A DNA stretch of 64,000 bases, taken from positions 1-64,000 of the forward strand of contig NZ_JADNQW010000005.1 in assembly GCF_015709455.1 (NCBI RefSeq), given 5' to 3'. Shown one piece after another: positions 19,580 through 28,520 of this stretch; within the stretch, counting starts at the first letter, position 1, and each line of letters starts with the position of its first letter. This DNA comes from Methylosinus sp. H3A (GTDB lineage: Bacteria > Pseudomonadota > Alphaproteobacteria > Rhizobiales > Beijerinckiaceae). The notes below the pieces were generated by a model that ran no database searches, was not told the DNA's origin, and was given only the letters and a program-made list of their open reading frames with translations. Made by a program: the position numbers and the translations under genes.

Positions 19580-20710
19580 TCATTGGCGCCGTCGCACTGT
19601 CACTTGCAGCGAAAAGCTCTCGCGCTTCTCGATCGGATCAGGCGTGATCGGCGCGGTCAACTTCGCGTCGACGAAGAGCGAAGAACGATCGAACAAGGCG
19701 GGAAGGCTCGCGGCGGAATCGGCGAGGCCGACGATCTCGATGGAGCGCTCGCCCTCGCGCGCTTCCGCGAGACGCAGATCGGAGACGAAGGCGCCGTCGG
19801 GCAGGATGCGCGAGACTTCCTCCCAAAGATCGACGAAGGCCGGATATTTCGCGCGCTCTTCGCGAAGCGTGGCGAGCAGGCGGCTCTCGGACGCGGCCTG
19901 CTCGGCGAGCTTGCGCGCATCGGCCGCGCGGCGCGACATTTCGGCGATTTCGACGTCGAGCGCAGCGGCGTCACGCTCCTGTCGCCAAACTGTGACGGCG
20001 ACGCCGAGGACGAAGAATGCGATTGCGACGACAGCCAGGGCCAATGCGGCTTTGCGCTCCCAATGCGGCGCCTCGACGGCTCGGCCGACGGTGAGAGCGG
20101 GAACACTAGTCGCGGCCTCGCCCGCGGGCGCAGGCTGCGCCAAGTCGAGATCATCGACAGACAGACCGGAGCCATCGAGCAGACCGGGCAGCAGGTCGCG
20201 CCGTAAAATCCATTGTTCGACGACGAGCTTGCTCGGCGATTGCGGATGGGGCTCCGCGACATGCCCGTGCAGAATATCCGCGAGGAGGAACGGCGTCTTG
20301 CGCTCGACCTCCGACGCGAGCAGGCGCGGCAGATCGGGCTGCGCGGCGAGCGGCGCGTCGAAACGCCGAACGAAGAACGCCTCGCGCGGAATTTCCACGA
20401 CGATCTTCGTCGCAGCGCGCGTCGCGCCGCGACGCTCCAGCGCTTCGTCGATCGAAGAGGCCGAGAGCTCCTCCGCCGAGACCGGATCGGCGAGCGCATG
20501 TCCGTCCGCGGAGAGCAATTGCAGCGGCTCGCGCTGTCGTCCGACGCGCAGAAGCAGGCGGCGCTCGCCGCGATCGAGCAGCCAGGCGAGCGTGGGGGGA
20601 GAGAAGAGCGCGAAAAATTCGGCGCGATACCAATTCCACGCGCGACTCGCCGAGCTCGCGAGCGAGCCCTCGAAAAACTCCTTGCGCCAGATGGACGATG
20701 GCGACGACAT
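19580..20710 (-). CDS. gspL: Type II secretion platform protein GspL
   Basis: 376 residues. The N-terminal cytoplasmic actin-like domain (IVVEIPREAFFVRRFDAP, LPRLLASEVERKTPF) recruits GspE; one membrane helix follows (ALALAVVAIAFFVLGVAVTVW), then a coiled coil and a periplasmic ferredoxin-like domain. The PilN-like C-terminus (LPDGAFVSDLRL) is also visible. The start MSSPSSIW follows GGAGTCTCG; an in-frame ATG about 10 codons upstream is possible. First gene of the minus-strand L-M-C-like-D run. Confidence 0.87.
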   Translation of the reverse strand: MSSPSSIWRKEFFEGSLASSASRAWNWYRAEFFALFSPPTLAWLLDRGERRLLLRVGRQREPLQLLSADGHALADPVSAEELSASSIDEALERRGATRAATKIVVEIPREAFFVRRFDAPLAAQPDLPRLLASEVERKTPFLLADILHGHVAEPHPQSPSKLVVEQWILRRDLLPGLLDGSGLSVDDLDLAQPAPAGEAATSVPALTVGRAVEAPHWERKAALALAVVAIAFFVLGVAVTVWRQERDAAALDVEIAEMSRRAADARKLAEQAASESRLLATLREERAKYPAFVDLWEEVSRILPDGAFVSDLRLAEAREGERSIEIVGLADSAASLPALFDRSSLFVDAKLTAPITPDPIEKRESFSLQVTVRRRQ

Positions 20711-20745
20711 CGAGACTCCAACGCGAGACACACACCACATGAAAC

Positions 20746-20767
20746 GGGGAGCAGCGTCGCGCTCCCC
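20746..20767 (-). terminator. Stem-loop after the GlcG-like gene
   Basis: GGGGAGC and GCTCCCC form a perfect 7-bp stem around an 8-nt loop, 22 bp after the stop of the exported GlcG-like gene. Only a short T tract follows on the minus strand, so termination may be partial and allow read-through to gspL. Confidence 0.5.
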
Positions 20768-20789
20768 GCCGAATTTGGTCAGCCTGCGC

Positions 20790-21620
20790 TCATTGGACCG
20801 CGGGCAGAGTGCTGAGAACCGGCGTGCCATTGCCCACGCCGGCGCAATTGGGATGACCCCAACCGCTAGTGCTGACCCCGGCCGTGATATCGAAAACGAT
20901 ATTGTCGGGCTTCGTCGCATCGCCGCTCACGCCGCCGACGCCGGACAGATAATCCAGATTGAGGCTGTGACGCGCTCTCCACGCGACCGCATGGTCCGTG
21001 CAGGACGTGTCGCCGCTCACGCCGATGGCTCCGATTTTGACGCCATTCGGCGCATAGAGCGCAAGGCCGCCGCCGAAGACGTTGACGCCGCCGATCGCGT
21101 CGCCGACCATCGGATCATTCTGCTGGCCGAAGGTCGCCGGATCGGCCGGCCGGCCGTTCTTCTGCTCATAGGCCGCGTCCGGATCGACCGGATTGCTGAA
21201 CTGCAGGCCGAACAGGCTGCCGCCCGGCTGCACCGCCGAATAGAGATTGGCGGTCGAGAGCGCGAGGCCGGCCAATCCCACGGCGCTGCCGCTCGGCGTC
21301 ACGCCTTTGCTCAGGCTGAGGCCGTTGGCTGTGTTGGCCTTTTGCGCCGAGATCACGCGGCTCGCGAGCCATTGGCTCTTATAGTCGCCGCCGGTGAAGG
21401 CGACGGCGCAGACCGTTCCATCATTGGCGACGATCGTCGCCCACATGTGCAAGCCGAGCCCATTATTGCCGGTCACGCCGCGCGCGCCGGTCAGGGCCGA
21501 ACGCAACTGCGACCACGACGGCAGATTCGAGCAAGAGTTGCGACGGTCATGAGCCGAGGCGGTCGTCGCCGACAGCGCGATCAAAGCTCCGGCGAGCGTC
21601 AGTTTCTCGATGATTTTCAT
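20790..21620 (-). CDS. Exported GlcG/HbpS-like (DUF336) protein
   Basis: 276 residues with a Sec signal peptide (MKIIEKLTLAGALIALSATTASA) and a GlcG/HbpS-type fold: HMWATIVANDGTVCAVAFTG near the start of the domain, SRVISAQKANTANGLSL, NVFGGGLALYAPNG-x-KIGAIGVSGDTSCTDHAVAW at the end. The family includes extracellular heme-binding HbpS and PduO/GlcG accessory domains. The gene lies between gspL and gspE and carries several Cys residues, consistent with an extracytoplasmic protein; it is a good candidate for a substrate of the adjacent T2SS, which is inference. Confidence 0.8.
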   Translation of the reverse strand: MKIIEKLTLAGALIALSATTASAHDRRNSCSNLPSWSQLRSALTGARGVTGNNGLGLHMWATIVANDGTVCAVAFTGGDYKSQWLASRVISAQKANTANGLSLSKGVTPSGSAVGLAGLALSTANLYSAVQPGGSLFGLQFSNPVDPDAAYEQKNGRPADPATFGQQNDPMVGDAIGGVNVFGGGLALYAPNGVKIGAIGVSGDTSCTDHAVAWRARHSLNLDYLSGVGGVSGDATKPDNIVFDITAGVSTSGWGHPNCAGVGNGTPVLSTLPAVQ

Positions 21621-21733
21621 AATTCCTCCCCAAACTGGTTCATATTCAAGTGAGATCGATATACGCAGCGGTCCTTAGCACGGTCGAGGTCTAGCCGCCA
21701 ATACCGAGCGACTTTCACCGCCTGATGACAAAA

Positions 21734-22375
21734 TCATTGGACGAAAGGCGCCGCGCGCAGGCGCTGACGCCGCGCGGCCGAAGACTCGCGCGTCGCCGAC
21801 GCCGCCTCCTCGCGAAGCGGCGGCTCGTCGACATCGACCGTCGTGTCGAAGGAATTGTCCGGCGCGTCCTCCGGGCCCTTCCCTTTCGCCTGGAAACGCC
21901 CCGCCGGCAGGATCGGCGCGAAGCCCGCGGAGAAATCCCGCTCGACCAATCGCGAGATCGGCTGCGCCGCGAAGGCGCGGGGCGGCGTCTCGATCGCGAG
22001 AATTGGCGTCACGACGGGCTCGCCGCCGCGGGTCACGATCTCGACGCCGAGCAATGACGGCCGATAGGCCTCCTCGGCGCCGGAGTCCTTCTCGCAGAGC
22101 CGGTATTTCAACTGACATTTCCATCGTGTAGGGAAATTCGGAATGCGCTCGCGCAATTCGACGAGCGAATTGGCGAAAGCATTCGCGCAACTTTGCCGCG
22201 AGAAGCGTCCCGAAGCGGCGCAAGCCTTCGGCGAGTCGAACAGGAATGACGATGCGGCCCTTGCACGAGGCGCGACGAGCAGCAACGGCGAGATCGCCGC
22301 GCAAATACATGAGACATAAAGTATGCGCCGGGCTCTCCCAGACAGGCGCCCCGGCTCGACCGACGCCGACGACAT
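21734..22375 (-). CDS. Exported protein of unknown function
   Basis: 213 residues. Basic N-terminus then a signal-like helix (ILYVSCICAAISPLLLVAPRARA). The mature part has four Cys in its first half (KACAAS, QSCANAF, WKCQL, RLCEKD), suggesting disulfides in the periplasm, and a disordered Pro/Arg-rich tail. No family recognised. It is divergent from gspE with 142 bp between starts; the location within the T2SS locus suggests a secretion-related or substrate role, unproven. Confidence 0.6.
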   Translation of the reverse strand: MSSASVEPGRLSGRARRILYVSCICAAISPLLLVAPRARAASSFLFDSPKACAASGRFSRQSCANAFANSLVELRERIPNFPTRWKCQLKYRLCEKDSGAEEAYRPSLLGVEIVTRGGEPVVTPILAIETPPRAFAAQPISRLVERDFSAGFAPILPAGRFQAKGKGPEDAPDNSFDTTVDVDEPPLREEAASATRESSAARRQRLRAAPFVQ

Positions 22376-22517
22376 GCACGATCACTCGTTCGCTACGCGG
22401 CGCGATTGCGCCCGGAACCTCGCGAGGCTACCATCCGATCCCACGCAGCGCCAGCGCTCCGTCCAGTCCCGCGGCGGAGCGCCCGAGACGACGGAGCTTT
22501 TCGAGCGAGTTCTTTCG

Positions 22518-24254
22518 ATGACCGATGGCGTATTTTCACGCGAGACGCCGCCCCGGCCGAGCGCCCAGAGCGGCGCGCTGCTGGAGGAGTTCGGCGCCTA
22601 TCTGCTTCGTGAGAGCGTCGTCGACGAGCTGGCCCTGCAACGCTCGCAAAGGGCGGCGCGCCAGAGCGGCGAACGTTTCGACCATGTGTTGACGAAGCTC
22701 GGCCTCGTCTCGGAAAACGATCTCTGCATTCATCTCGGCAATTTCCTGCAGATTCCCGTGATGTCCGCGGAGGAGACGCCGGGCGAGCCGGTGCTCGAGG
22801 CGCGAATTCCGAAAAAATTCATCCGCGCCAACGGCATTCTCCCGCTCGCGGCGACCGGCGAGCGGCTCACCCTGGCGGTGACCGATCCGCTGGACAACGG
22901 CCCCATGGAGGCGCTCGCCTATTCCACGGGCCTCGCGCTCGATCTGCGCATCGCGACGCCGGCTTTGTTCGAAAAGGCCTGGGCCAGCCTCTATGGCGAT
23001 CGCTCCGACGGCTCCACCCTCGTCGAGGCCGACATAAGGGCCGACGACGCCAGCGACTTCGATCTGCAACGGTTGCGCGACATCGCCAATGAGGCGCCGG
23101 TCATTCGCCGCGTCAATCAGATCGTCGGCGGAGCGATCGAGGCGCGCGCCTCCGACATTCATATCGAGCCCGGGCTCGACGCGGTGCAAGTGCGCTATCG
23201 CATCGACGGCGCGCTGCGCACGGTCGACACGCTGCCGCCGGGCCTCAAAGCCGCCATCACCTCGCGCATAAAAATCATGGCGCGGCTCGACATCGCCGAG
23301 CGGCGGCTGCCGCAGGACGGCCGCATCAAGCTCGCGGTGCGCGGCGTCGATATCGATTTTCGCGTCTCGACCATTCCGACGGCGCATGGCGAGAGCATCG
23401 TGCTTCGCATTCTCGACCGCAGCCAGGTCGCGCTCGACTTCGACGCGCTCGGCTTCGAGCCAGGCGTCATCGCCTCGCTGCGCAAGGTGATGCGCAGCCC
23501 CAATGGCATCGTGCTCGTCACCGGCCCGACCGGCAGCGGCAAGACGACGACGCTGTACACTGCGCTCAAGGAGCTCGCCAATCCGGAGGTGAAGGTGTTC
23601 ACCGTCGAAGACCCCATCGAATATCAGCTCGCCGGCGTCAATCAGGTGCAGGTGCAGCCGGCGATCGGCCTCGATTTTCCATCGAGCCTGCGCGCCATGC
23701 TGCGCCAAGACCCGGACATCATCATGATCGGCGAGATCCGCGACGCCGAGACGGCGAAGATCGCCATACAAGCGTCATTGACGGGTCATCTCGTCTTCTC
23801 GACGCTGCACACCAATAGCGCCGTCGGCTCGATCACGCGCCTCATCGACATGGGCGTCGAGCCCTATCTCATCGCCTCGACGGTCAAGGCGATCATGGCG
23901 CAGCGTCTGGTGCGGCGCTTGTGCCGCTCCTGCAGCCGCCCGCTGCCCGAGCGCGCGACTTGGCGCAGCCGGCTCGCCGGCGAAGGCTTCGCGCGCGAGC
24001 CGGAGCGGCTCGGCGCGCCGGTCGGCTGTCCCTCCTGCCGGCAGACCGGCTACGCCGGGCGCTCGACGATCGCAGAAATGCTCATCATGAACGAGCCCAT
24101 GCGGCGGCTCGTCTGCGAGGCCGCTCCCGAGGCGACGATGACGGCGGCGGCGCGCGAGGCCGGCATGACGACGATGTATCAATGCGGCATGGGCAAGGCC
24201 TGGCGCGGCGAGACCAGCGTCGACGAAGTGCTGCGCGTGACGCAGATCGATTGA
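22518..24254 (+). CDS. gspE: Type II secretion ATPase GspE
   Basis: 578 residues; cytoplasmic hexameric ATPase driving pseudopilus assembly. The N1E domain (residues about 25-150, LTKLGLVSENDLCIHLGNFL) is followed by the ATPase core with Walker A GPTGSGKTTTLY, Asp box, Walker B-like IIMIGEIRDAETA, His box GHLVFSTLHTNSA and a CxxC-x(n)-CxxC zinc element (LCRSC, GCPSC). The start MTDGVFSRE is chosen because upstream codons overlap the divergent gene. First of the E-F-H-I-J operon. Confidence 0.95.
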   Translation: MTDGVFSRETPPRPSAQSGALLEEFGAYLLRESVVDELALQRSQRAARQSGERFDHVLTKLGLVSENDLCIHLGNFLQIPVMSAEETPGEPVLEARIPKKFIRANGILPLAATGERLTLAVTDPLDNGPMEALAYSTGLALDLRIATPALFEKAWASLYGDRSDGSTLVEADIRADDASDFDLQRLRDIANEAPVIRRVNQIVGGAIEARASDIHIEPGLDAVQVRYRIDGALRTVDTLPPGLKAAITSRIKIMARLDIAERRLPQDGRIKLAVRGVDIDFRVSTIPTAHGESIVLRILDRSQVALDFDALGFEPGVIASLRKVMRSPNGIVLVTGPTGSGKTTTLYTALKELANPEVKVFTVEDPIEYQLAGVNQVQVQPAIGLDFPSSLRAMLRQDPDIIMIGEIRDAETAKIAIQASLTGHLVFSTLHTNSAVGSITRLIDMGVEPYLIASTVKAIMAQRLVRRLCRSCSRPLPERATWRSRLAGEGFAREPERLGAPVGCPSCRQTGYAGRSTIAEMLIMNEPMRRLVCEAAPEATMTAAAREAGMTTMYQCGMGKAWRGETSVDEVLRVTQID

Positions 24255-24255
24255 C

Positions 24256-25476
24256 ATGTCCATTTTTCGCTACCGCGCCTATTCGTCGACCGGCGACCTC
24301 ATCGAGGGCGACATAGAGGCGCGCTCCAGCGAGGACGCCGAGGACGCATTGTGGCGGCGCGGGCTCACGCCCCTCTCGCTGCGCGAGACGCGCGCCGGCG
24401 GCAAGGGATCGCTGCTGACGTTGCAATTGGGCGCCCGCAAGCCTTCGCCGGCCGATATCGCCTCCTTCACGCGGGAATTCGCGACGCTGGAGCAGGCCGA
24501 CGTTCCACTCGACCACAGCCTGCGGCTGCTGGCGACGCAGAGCGCCACGCCGGCGCTGCGCGCGCTGGCGGACGAAATCTTGCGGCGCGTCGTCGACGGC
24601 GCATCGCTGTCCGACGCTCTGGCGACACGGACCGATCTCTTCGGGCCCGATTACATCAGCATCGTGCGCGCCGGCGAAACCATGGGCAAGGCGGCGCAGG
24701 CGCTCGCCGACATGGCCGATATTCTGGAGCGCCGCCTCGAGATGCGCGCCCGCATTCAGAGCGGACTCGTCTATCCGGCGTTGCTCATCGTGCTGGCGAT
24801 CGTCTCGACGTCCGTCGTGCTCGGCACGCTCGTCCCCAATATTGCGCCGATCTTCGTCGACAGCGGTCAACCCATGCCGGCCGGCCTGCAATTCGTCATC
24901 GACGTCTCGGCGAATTGGCGATGGGGCGTCGGCGCCATCGCGCTCCTCACCGCTCTCGCCGTCACGCTGCGGAGATACGCCGCGGCGAGCCCAGATTTCG
25001 GCGTGCGCTTCGATCGCGCTCTGCTCGCTCTGCCCTACGCCGGCCCGCTGAGCGCCAAATTGCAGACCGCGCGCTTCGCCTATACGCTCGGCTCCTCGCT
25101 GAAAGCCGGCGTGCCGCTGCTGCAGGGACTCGAGAGCGCACGCGCCGTGCTTTCGGACCGCTATTTCTCCGCGGAGCTCGCGAAAGTCATCGAGACGGTG
25201 CGCGGCGGCGGCGCGCTGAGCGCGGCGCTGGAGCGCGTCGAACGGCTTCCGCCGACGACGGCGACGATGACGCGCATCGGCGAAGAGGCCGGCCGGCTCG
25301 ACGACATGCTGCTGCGCCTCGCCTCCATGTTCGAACGGCAGACGCAGCGAAGCCTCGAGCGCGCGGTCGGTCTCGTCACGCCGACCCTCACCATTCTCAT
25401 CGCGGCCGTCGTCGGCGGCCTGGTGATGACGATGATGGACGCCGTTCTCGGCATCAATGATCTCGCCTTGCGATGA
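24256..25476 (+). CDS. gspF: Type II secretion inner-membrane protein GspF
   Basis: 406 residues with the two T2SSF repeats (FTREFATLEQADVPLDHSLRLLA and FAYTLGSSLKAGVPLLQGLESA) and three hydrophobic helices, including the LVYPALLIVLAIVSTSVVLGTLVP segment and the C-terminal VTPTLTILIAAVVGGLVMTM. It starts one base after the gspE stop; its TGA overlaps the gspH ATG. Confidence 0.95.
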   Translation: MSIFRYRAYSSTGDLIEGDIEARSSEDAEDALWRRGLTPLSLRETRAGGKGSLLTLQLGARKPSPADIASFTREFATLEQADVPLDHSLRLLATQSATPALRALADEILRRVVDGASLSDALATRTDLFGPDYISIVRAGETMGKAAQALADMADILERRLEMRARIQSGLVYPALLIVLAIVSTSVVLGTLVPNIAPIFVDSGQPMPAGLQFVIDVSANWRWGVGAIALLTALAVTLRRYAAASPDFGVRFDRALLALPYAGPLSAKLQTARFAYTLGSSLKAGVPLLQGLESARAVLSDRYFSAELAKVIETVRGGGALSAALERVERLPPTTATMTRIGEEAGRLDDMLLRLASMFERQTQRSLERAVGLVTPTLTILIAAVVGGLVMTMMDAVLGINDLALR

Positions 25477-25937
25477 GGCCCCCTTTCGCCCGCGGCGCCG
25501 CACGCAGGAGCGGCTTCTCCTTGCTGGAGATGCTCGCCGTGCTGGCGATCGTGGCGCTGCTCGGCGGAATGGCCAGTCAATTCACCCGCCGGCCCTCGCC
25601 GCGCCTGCGCGTCGAGAGCGCGACGCGGGCGCTCTGCTCCGGGCTGCGGGCGACGCGTTTGCGGGCGATCGCCACCGCCAGCGAGCAGGCGCTGACGATA
25701 GACCTGCGTCGCAGAGCCTTCTTCTCGATGGCCGTCGCCGCGACGGCGCTGCCGGAAGACGCCGCGATCGAACTCGCCGTTTCCGAGCGCCAGCGAGCGG
25801 AGCCCTCGCGCGCGGCTATCGTCTTTTTTCCCCACGGCGGCTCTTCGGGAGGCGGACTGACGATCGCCCTTTCCGGCGCACGCGCCGAAATCGCCGTGAA
25901 TTGGCTCACCGGAGCGACGAGATGCGCCTTCCATTAG
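25473..25937 (+). CDS. gspH: Type II secretion minor pseudopilin GspH
   Basis: 154 residues. Short basic leader, then SG|FSLLEMLAVLAIVALLGG with Glu +5. The following region ATRALCSGLRATRLRAIATAS matches GspH, as does the FFPHGGSSGGGLTIAL block near the C-terminus. Overlaps gspF by 4 bp. Its TAG stop falls in the hairpin-rich segment that separates it from gspI. Confidence 0.88.
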   Translation: MRPPFARGAARRSGFSLLEMLAVLAIVALLGGMASQFTRRPSPRLRVESATRALCSGLRATRLRAIATASEQALTIDLRRRAFFSMAVAATALPEDAAIELAVSERQRAEPSRAAIVFFPHGGSSGGGLTIALSGARAEIAVNWLTGATRCAFH

Positions 25938-26005
25938 AGCGCTTTCCGAGCGAACGGAGTCGTTCGATCGATCAGACTTCGCTCCACCGAATGAAAGCTG
26001 GAGCG
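25935..26005. repeat. Two adjacent inverted repeats at the gspH/gspI junction
   Basis: CGAGCGAAC/GTTCGATCG (25947-25955 and 25962-25970, one mismatch, 6-nt loop) is followed by CGCTCCA/TGGAGCG (25980-25986 and 25999-26005). The TAGAGCGCTTTCCGA-type opening resembles dispersed intergenic palindromes common in Hyphomicrobiales genomes; whether this one is repeated elsewhere cannot be checked here. Confidence 0.5.
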
Positions 26006-26458
26006 CCATCCGATCGCACTGGATCGAAGGGCTCTCCAGCGTGCGTCGCGCGCCTCTCGAAAGCCCGGCGCAGCGGCTTCGCGCTGATCGAGGCGCTCGC
26101 CGCCTTTTTGATCCTCACGCTGGTGCTGGGCAGCCTGCTCCAGGGAGTCGGCGGCGGCGCGCGCAACGAGAGCCGTGGCGATTTTCTGCTGCGCGCCACG
26201 CGACAGGGACGCTCGCAGTTGGAAGCGCTGGGCGTCGCGGCGCCGCTCATCGTCGGCGAGACCTCGGGACGCTATGCGGACGGGCTGCTCTGGTCGCTCG
26301 CGATCGGCCCCTGCCGGTCGGCCCCCGACCTCGGCGGCCTCGGCGAAACGATCGGCTGTTTCGTGGGGCTCACCATACGCCGGCCGGGCGATGTCGCGCC
26401 GGGCGACATTCTGACGCTTCGCACGGTCAAGATCGACGCGAGCAGGCCGCAGCGATGA
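25991..26458 (+). CDS. gspI: Type II secretion minor pseudopilin GspI
   Basis: 155 residues from ATG 25991, giving a 28-residue basic leader similar to that of GspG; then SG|FALIEALAAFLILTLVLGSLL with Glu +5 as in GspI. An ATG at 25922 with GGAG upstream would give 178 aa but reads through the inverted repeats. The stop overlaps the gspJ start (ATGA). Confidence 0.85.
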   Translation: MKAGAPSDRTGSKGSPACVARLSKARRSGFALIEALAAFLILTLVLGSLLQGVGGGARNESRGDFLLRATRQGRSQLEALGVAAPLIVGETSGRYADGLLWSLAIGPCRSAPDLGGLGETIGCFVGLTIRRPGDVAPGDILTLRTVKIDASRPQR

Positions 26459-27069
26459 AGCTCCCACGCCGCGCCCGCGGCTTCACCCTGATCGAAGCGC
26501 TGCTCTCGATCGCGCTGATGTCGCTCATTGTCGGGACGATCGCCGGGGGCTTTCGTCTCGGCAAGCGCGTCTGGGAGACAGGTCGTGATTATGAGGGCGT
26601 CCAGGAGGTCGAGGAGGCCGCCGGCGCGCTCGAGGCCATTTTGTCCCGCGCTTTTCCCATTCTCCTCGATAAGAGGGATGGCGCGCCGACAGTCGCCATA
26701 GAGGGCCGCCCGGATCGTATTCGCCTCGTGACGACGAGCGACGGCGGCGCGGATTGGGGTGGCCCCGCGCTGACGGAGATCGCCGCTTCAGGCGACGATC
26801 TCGACGTACGCTCCGGCGTGCTGCGGCCGGAGGCGTGGAGCCGCGGAGCCGGCGGACCGACGCGCTCCGCGACCGCGCTGCGCGGCCTCGCTGCTTTCGA
26901 GCTCGCCTATTTCGGCGCGCCGGAGCCGAACGCGGCCCCCGTCTGGACGAAGAATTGGGTGGAGCGCATGACGGCGCCGAAGCTCGTGTCGGTGCGGCTG
27001 ACGGCGAAGCGCAACGGCAAGCTCATCGACTCCTCCTTCGTCGTTCGCATTCGGCAAAATCCCCTATGA
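26455..27069 (+). CDS. gspJ: Type II secretion minor pseudopilin GspJ
   Basis: 204 residues. Leader MKLPRRARG|FTLIEALLSIALMSLIVGTIAGG with Glu +5, followed by the GspJ-type segment RVWETGRDYEGVQEVEEAAGALEAILSRAFPIL. Forms the pseudopilus tip complex with GspI and GspK. Last gene of the plus-strand run; converges on gspO with 6 bp between them. Confidence 0.88.
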   Translation: MKLPRRARGFTLIEALLSIALMSLIVGTIAGGFRLGKRVWETGRDYEGVQEVEEAAGALEAILSRAFPILLDKRDGAPTVAIEGRPDRIRLVTTSDGGADWGGPALTEIAASGDDLDVRSGVLRPEAWSRGAGGPTRSATALRGLAAFELAYFGAPEPNAAPVWTKNWVERMTAPKLVSVRLTAKRNGKLIDSSFVVRIRQNPL

Positions 27070-27075
27070 CGCGTT

Positions 27076-27756
27076 TCATCCCACCTCGAGCGGCCCGAGG
27101 CTCCAACACAGCCAGAAGCCGAGCGCGAGATGGGGACCGAAGGGTATGGGCTGAGCCACATTGCCGAGCGCGCCGTCACGCGCCGCCAAAAGCGCCGAAG
27201 CGAACGCCGAGACGACCGCGATGAGCAGACAGCCGGGCAAAGCCGCGGGCCCCAGCCACAGGCCCGCGATTCCCAGCAGATGGGCGTCGGCGAGGCCGAG
27301 GCCGGCGCGCCCCCGCAGCAGCCGATAGGCTGCATCGATCGCGCGCAACGCCCCATAGCCGCAGCCCGCCGCCGCGAGGCGCAGCGCGGCGTCGTGAACA
27401 TCCGGCGGCAGGATCGCTAGGCCGAGCAGCAACAGAATGATCAGCGGACCATCGGGAATCACGAGATAGCGCGCGTCGAACACAGCGGCGAGCGCCAGCG
27501 CGCCGAACAAGACGAGCGTCGGCGCCGCCCACCAACCGAGTTGCCCAGAATCGAGAAAGACGAAGGCGAGCCCTGCGAGGGCTGTCCAGGCGACATGCGC
27601 CAGCGCGCCGCCCTCCCCTCGCGCGGTCAATATCGCGGCGCCGGTTTCGCCGAGCGACGCGCGGCGGCGCGCCGAAACACTCAGATATCGACGAAAATCT
27701 CGCAACCGAAGTCGGAGATGGGTAGACCCGCTTGGTCGAAAATCTTGTTCCAGCAT
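27076..27756 (-). CDS. gspO: Short prepilin peptidase (GspO/TadV type, A24 family)
   Basis: 226 residues. The two aspartates of the A24 aspartyl protease fold are in VFDARYLVIPDGPL and GLGLADAHLLG, the latter replacing the usual GxGD by GLAD. About six membrane helices. The N-terminal cysteine-rich methyltransferase domain of long GspO/PilD enzymes is absent. The ATG overlaps the upstream exported gene by 76 bp; the fold itself begins only near residue 45, so the real start may be downstream at a non-ATG codon. It would process GspG,H,I,J,K in this locus. Confidence 0.8.
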   Translation of the reverse strand: MLEQDFRPSGSTHLRLRLRDFRRYLSVSARRRASLGETGAAILTARGEGGALAHVAWTALAGLAFVFLDSGQLGWWAAPTLVLFGALALAAVFDARYLVIPDGPLIILLLLGLAILPPDVHDAALRLAAAGCGYGALRAIDAAYRLLRGRAGLGLADAHLLGIAGLWLGPAALPGCLLIAVVSAFASALLAARDGALGNVAQPIPFGPHLALGFWLCWSLGPLEVG

Positions 27757-28052
27757 CGCCCGACGCCACTGATCGTCCGAAAGAGATAGACGCCGGTCTC
27801 ATCCTCGATGCGCCGATCCGGCACGCGATGATGGCCGAGGTAATTGAAATAGGAGATCGCGACATCCCCGTGGCAGCGGTAGAGAATCTGCCGCGAAAGG
27901 ACGAAGACGAAGCTGCGATCCTTCGCTTCGTTGACGCAATAGGAATAATGCGCGAGCGCCTCTGGCTCGACGCTGACGCCCGACGGCGCCGCGAGGCCGG
28001 GAGCGCCGAACAGGATCGCGCAGATCGAAATCACACTCTGGATTTTGCGCAT
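27681..28052 (-). CDS. Small exported Cys-containing protein
   Basis: 123 residues, no recognised family. Signal peptide MRKIQSVISICAILFGAPGLAA; mature part with four Cys (SYCVN, LYRCHGD, GRCWNK, FGCEIF), compatible with two disulfides. An ATG 24 bp further upstream is an alternative start. Its 3' end overlaps the 5' end of the gspO frame, which is unusual for this locus. Function unknown. Confidence 0.6.
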   Translation of the reverse strand: MRKIQSVISICAILFGAPGLAAPSGVSVEPEALAHYSYCVNEAKDRSFVFVLSRQILYRCHGDVAISYFNYLGHHRVPDRRIEDETGVYLFRTISGVGRCWNKIFDQAGLPISDFGCEIFVDI

Positions 28053-28076
28053 CGAAACGGCCCGCTTCGCCGACAT

Positions 28077-28520
28077 TCCGCCAGGAAGAACACGCTGGCA
28101 CCGTTCAAATCTTTAAGAGAAAGCCGCCGCCGGATCAAGAAACGACTTACCGCCTCGCTACCAGCTCGGACTCCCGGCGCCGGCCGGACCACTTCGGTGG
28201 CCGAGGCCGATCTTGCCTGCGTAGAGTTATTACGATATTGAATCAATCAGCTAGAATGCGACAATCGATCAGGTGACTTTTGCCCGCGAAAGCTCGCCGC
28301 CACAACGGCGTCCCAGGGCGCGATCGAAGCCAACGACACGCGAATGACGCTCGATCGCGTCTCCTTCGAGACGGCGGAGTCCGGGTGTCGGCTCGACGAC
28401 ACCCACGCCGCATCAGCGCCACATTCGAGACCTATCCGAGGCGGAGCCCTTCGCCACCTGAACCGCGCAAGCGATCCGATCGTCGACTCGGACATCGCCG
28501 AAACCGAGTGGAGGTAGCCT
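28077..28520. other. Intergenic region upstream of the ABC-2 permease
   Basis: About 440 bp with no gene I can support. A 57-codon plus-strand frame (ATG near 28344, ending at the TAG just before the permease) has no recognised motif. AT-rich stretch around 28225-28260 with TTACGA-N16-TAGAAT could be a promoter for the permease. Confidence 0.3.
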
